From Hanleya hanleyi (Eukaryota; Mollusca; Polyplacophora; Lepidopleurida; Hanleyidae), in contig JAVTVY010020524.1 in assembly GCA_036873755.1 (NCBI GenBank), forward strand, positions 17,303-81,302: DNA of 64,000 nucleotides, read 5' to 3'. The position numbers and the translations under genes were made by a program. Under the pieces are notes generated by a model, which was given only the letters and a program-made list of their open reading frames with translations, ran no database searches and was not told the DNA's origin. Below are positions 63,930 through 64,000 of this stretch, one piece after another (the first letter of the stretch is position 1; each line of letters starts with the position of its first letter).

Positions 63930-64000
63930 ATGTTCACTTGCACAACTTGCCAGAAGCAGTTTACTCGCCCAGAAGATTTGCGACGCCACGAGGCCTCCAC
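63930..64000 (+). CDS. Start of a C2H2-finger-led gene, probably PolB of Polinton 2 (partial)
   Basis: ATG 63,930 opens MFTCTTCQKQFTRPEDLRRH and runs off the window. The C-x2-C-x12-H pattern is one zinc finger at the extreme N terminus. Many invertebrate Polinton polymerases carry such a finger in their N-terminal part (one lies inside PolB of Polinton 1), and this position is the only place left for PolB. A zinc-finger accessory protein is the alternative. Confidence 0.45.
   Translation, partial: MFTCTTCQKQFTRPEDLRRHEAS

Larger units (their letters stand above)
51966..64000. mobile_element. Polinton/Maverick (adintovirus-like) element 2, left part
   Basis: Begins AGTAGTATACAAAGCG, sharing AGTAGTA with Polinton 1, exactly where homology to 3,395-5,054 breaks. 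The presumed target hexamer is GATGAT (51,960-51,965). No right terminus followed by GATGATGTAAG is present, so the element continues past 64,000. Its left 2.7 kb are repeats. Then come, on the minus strand, PRO, MCP, basic protein, mCP, 282-aa, 113-aa, ATPase, membrane protein, INT, two PC4-like genes and two tiny ORFs. A plus-strand gene starts at 63,930. No PolB lies at the left end, unlike element 1, so PolB is probably the rightward gene at the window edge. Confidence 0.88.

Noticed and set aside
63683..64000. 105-aa minus-strand ORF at the right edge
   Set aside because: Antisense to the TATA-led plus-strand gene starting with a clear zinc finger; no domain is seen.

Overview
This is a 64-kb piece of a metazoan nuclear genome, most likely from a marine invertebrate; I cannot name the species. 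The reasons are long C2H2 zinc-finger arrays, a tRNA-derived SINE, MITEs, satellites with ACGG-rich microsatellites like those known from molluscs and other marine invertebrates, a LINE remnant, and two large virus-like DNA transposons of the Polinton/Maverick (adintovirus-like) class. There are no long intact cellular genes. Most host-side coding sequence is decayed.

Layout. Positions 1-5,900 are repeats: a 79-bp tandem array, an inverted SINE, a 357-bp tandem duplication, and one copy of a 1.65-kb duplication whose partner lies at 50,310-51,965. From 5,900 to 25,430 a C2H2 zinc-finger gene and its upstream region are present three times on the minus strand (6.2-8.1 kb, 16.0-18.2 kb, 23.5-23.8 kb). 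All three copies carry frameshifts or stops, and the third is mostly lost and interrupted by a LINE fragment. Minisatellites of 30 and 48 bp lie between them. A higher-order satellite (155-bp monomer, about 1.39-kb superunit) ending in a perfect hairpin fills 26.1-28.7 kb.

Polinton 1 spans 30,063-47,566 (17,504 bp). It has AG...CT ends, inverted terminal repeats and a perfect 6-bp target duplication (GACATT). It carries protein-primed-type DNA polymerase B, two tRNA-Leu-like genes, an adenain-type protease, double-jelly-roll major capsid protein, a basic minor virion protein, a remnant of the minor capsid protein, packaging ATPase, a membrane mucin-like protein, a chromodomain integrase and a PC4-like repeat protein. 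A right-hand accessory block follows, with a 154-aa basic/Q-rich protein, two IAP-type RING proteins and a CARD plus PC4-like fusion. PolB, PRO, MCP, mCP and INT are broken. Polinton 2 starts at 51,966, at a site whose empty counterpart is visible at 5,044-5,060, and runs past the window end. It has a fuller set of morphogenesis genes in the same order, including intact mCP, a 282-aa protein, a 113-aa protein, ATPase and INT.

How the genes fit together: capsid proteins, protease and ATPase form a virion-assembly set; PolB and INT replicate and insert the element; PC4-like proteins are probably ssDNA or transcription factors; RING and CARD proteins look like host-response modulators (inference). 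The most unusual signals are in Polinton 1. Three small accessory genes are followed by what look like replication-dependent histone mRNA 3' ends (stem-loop, ACCCA-like tail and purine-rich downstream element). A shared core promoter occurs three times, and in the terminal repeats it extends through the start codon, so PolB and the CARD protein begin with the same residues. Tightly overlapping stop/start codons recur in the capsid clusters of both elements.
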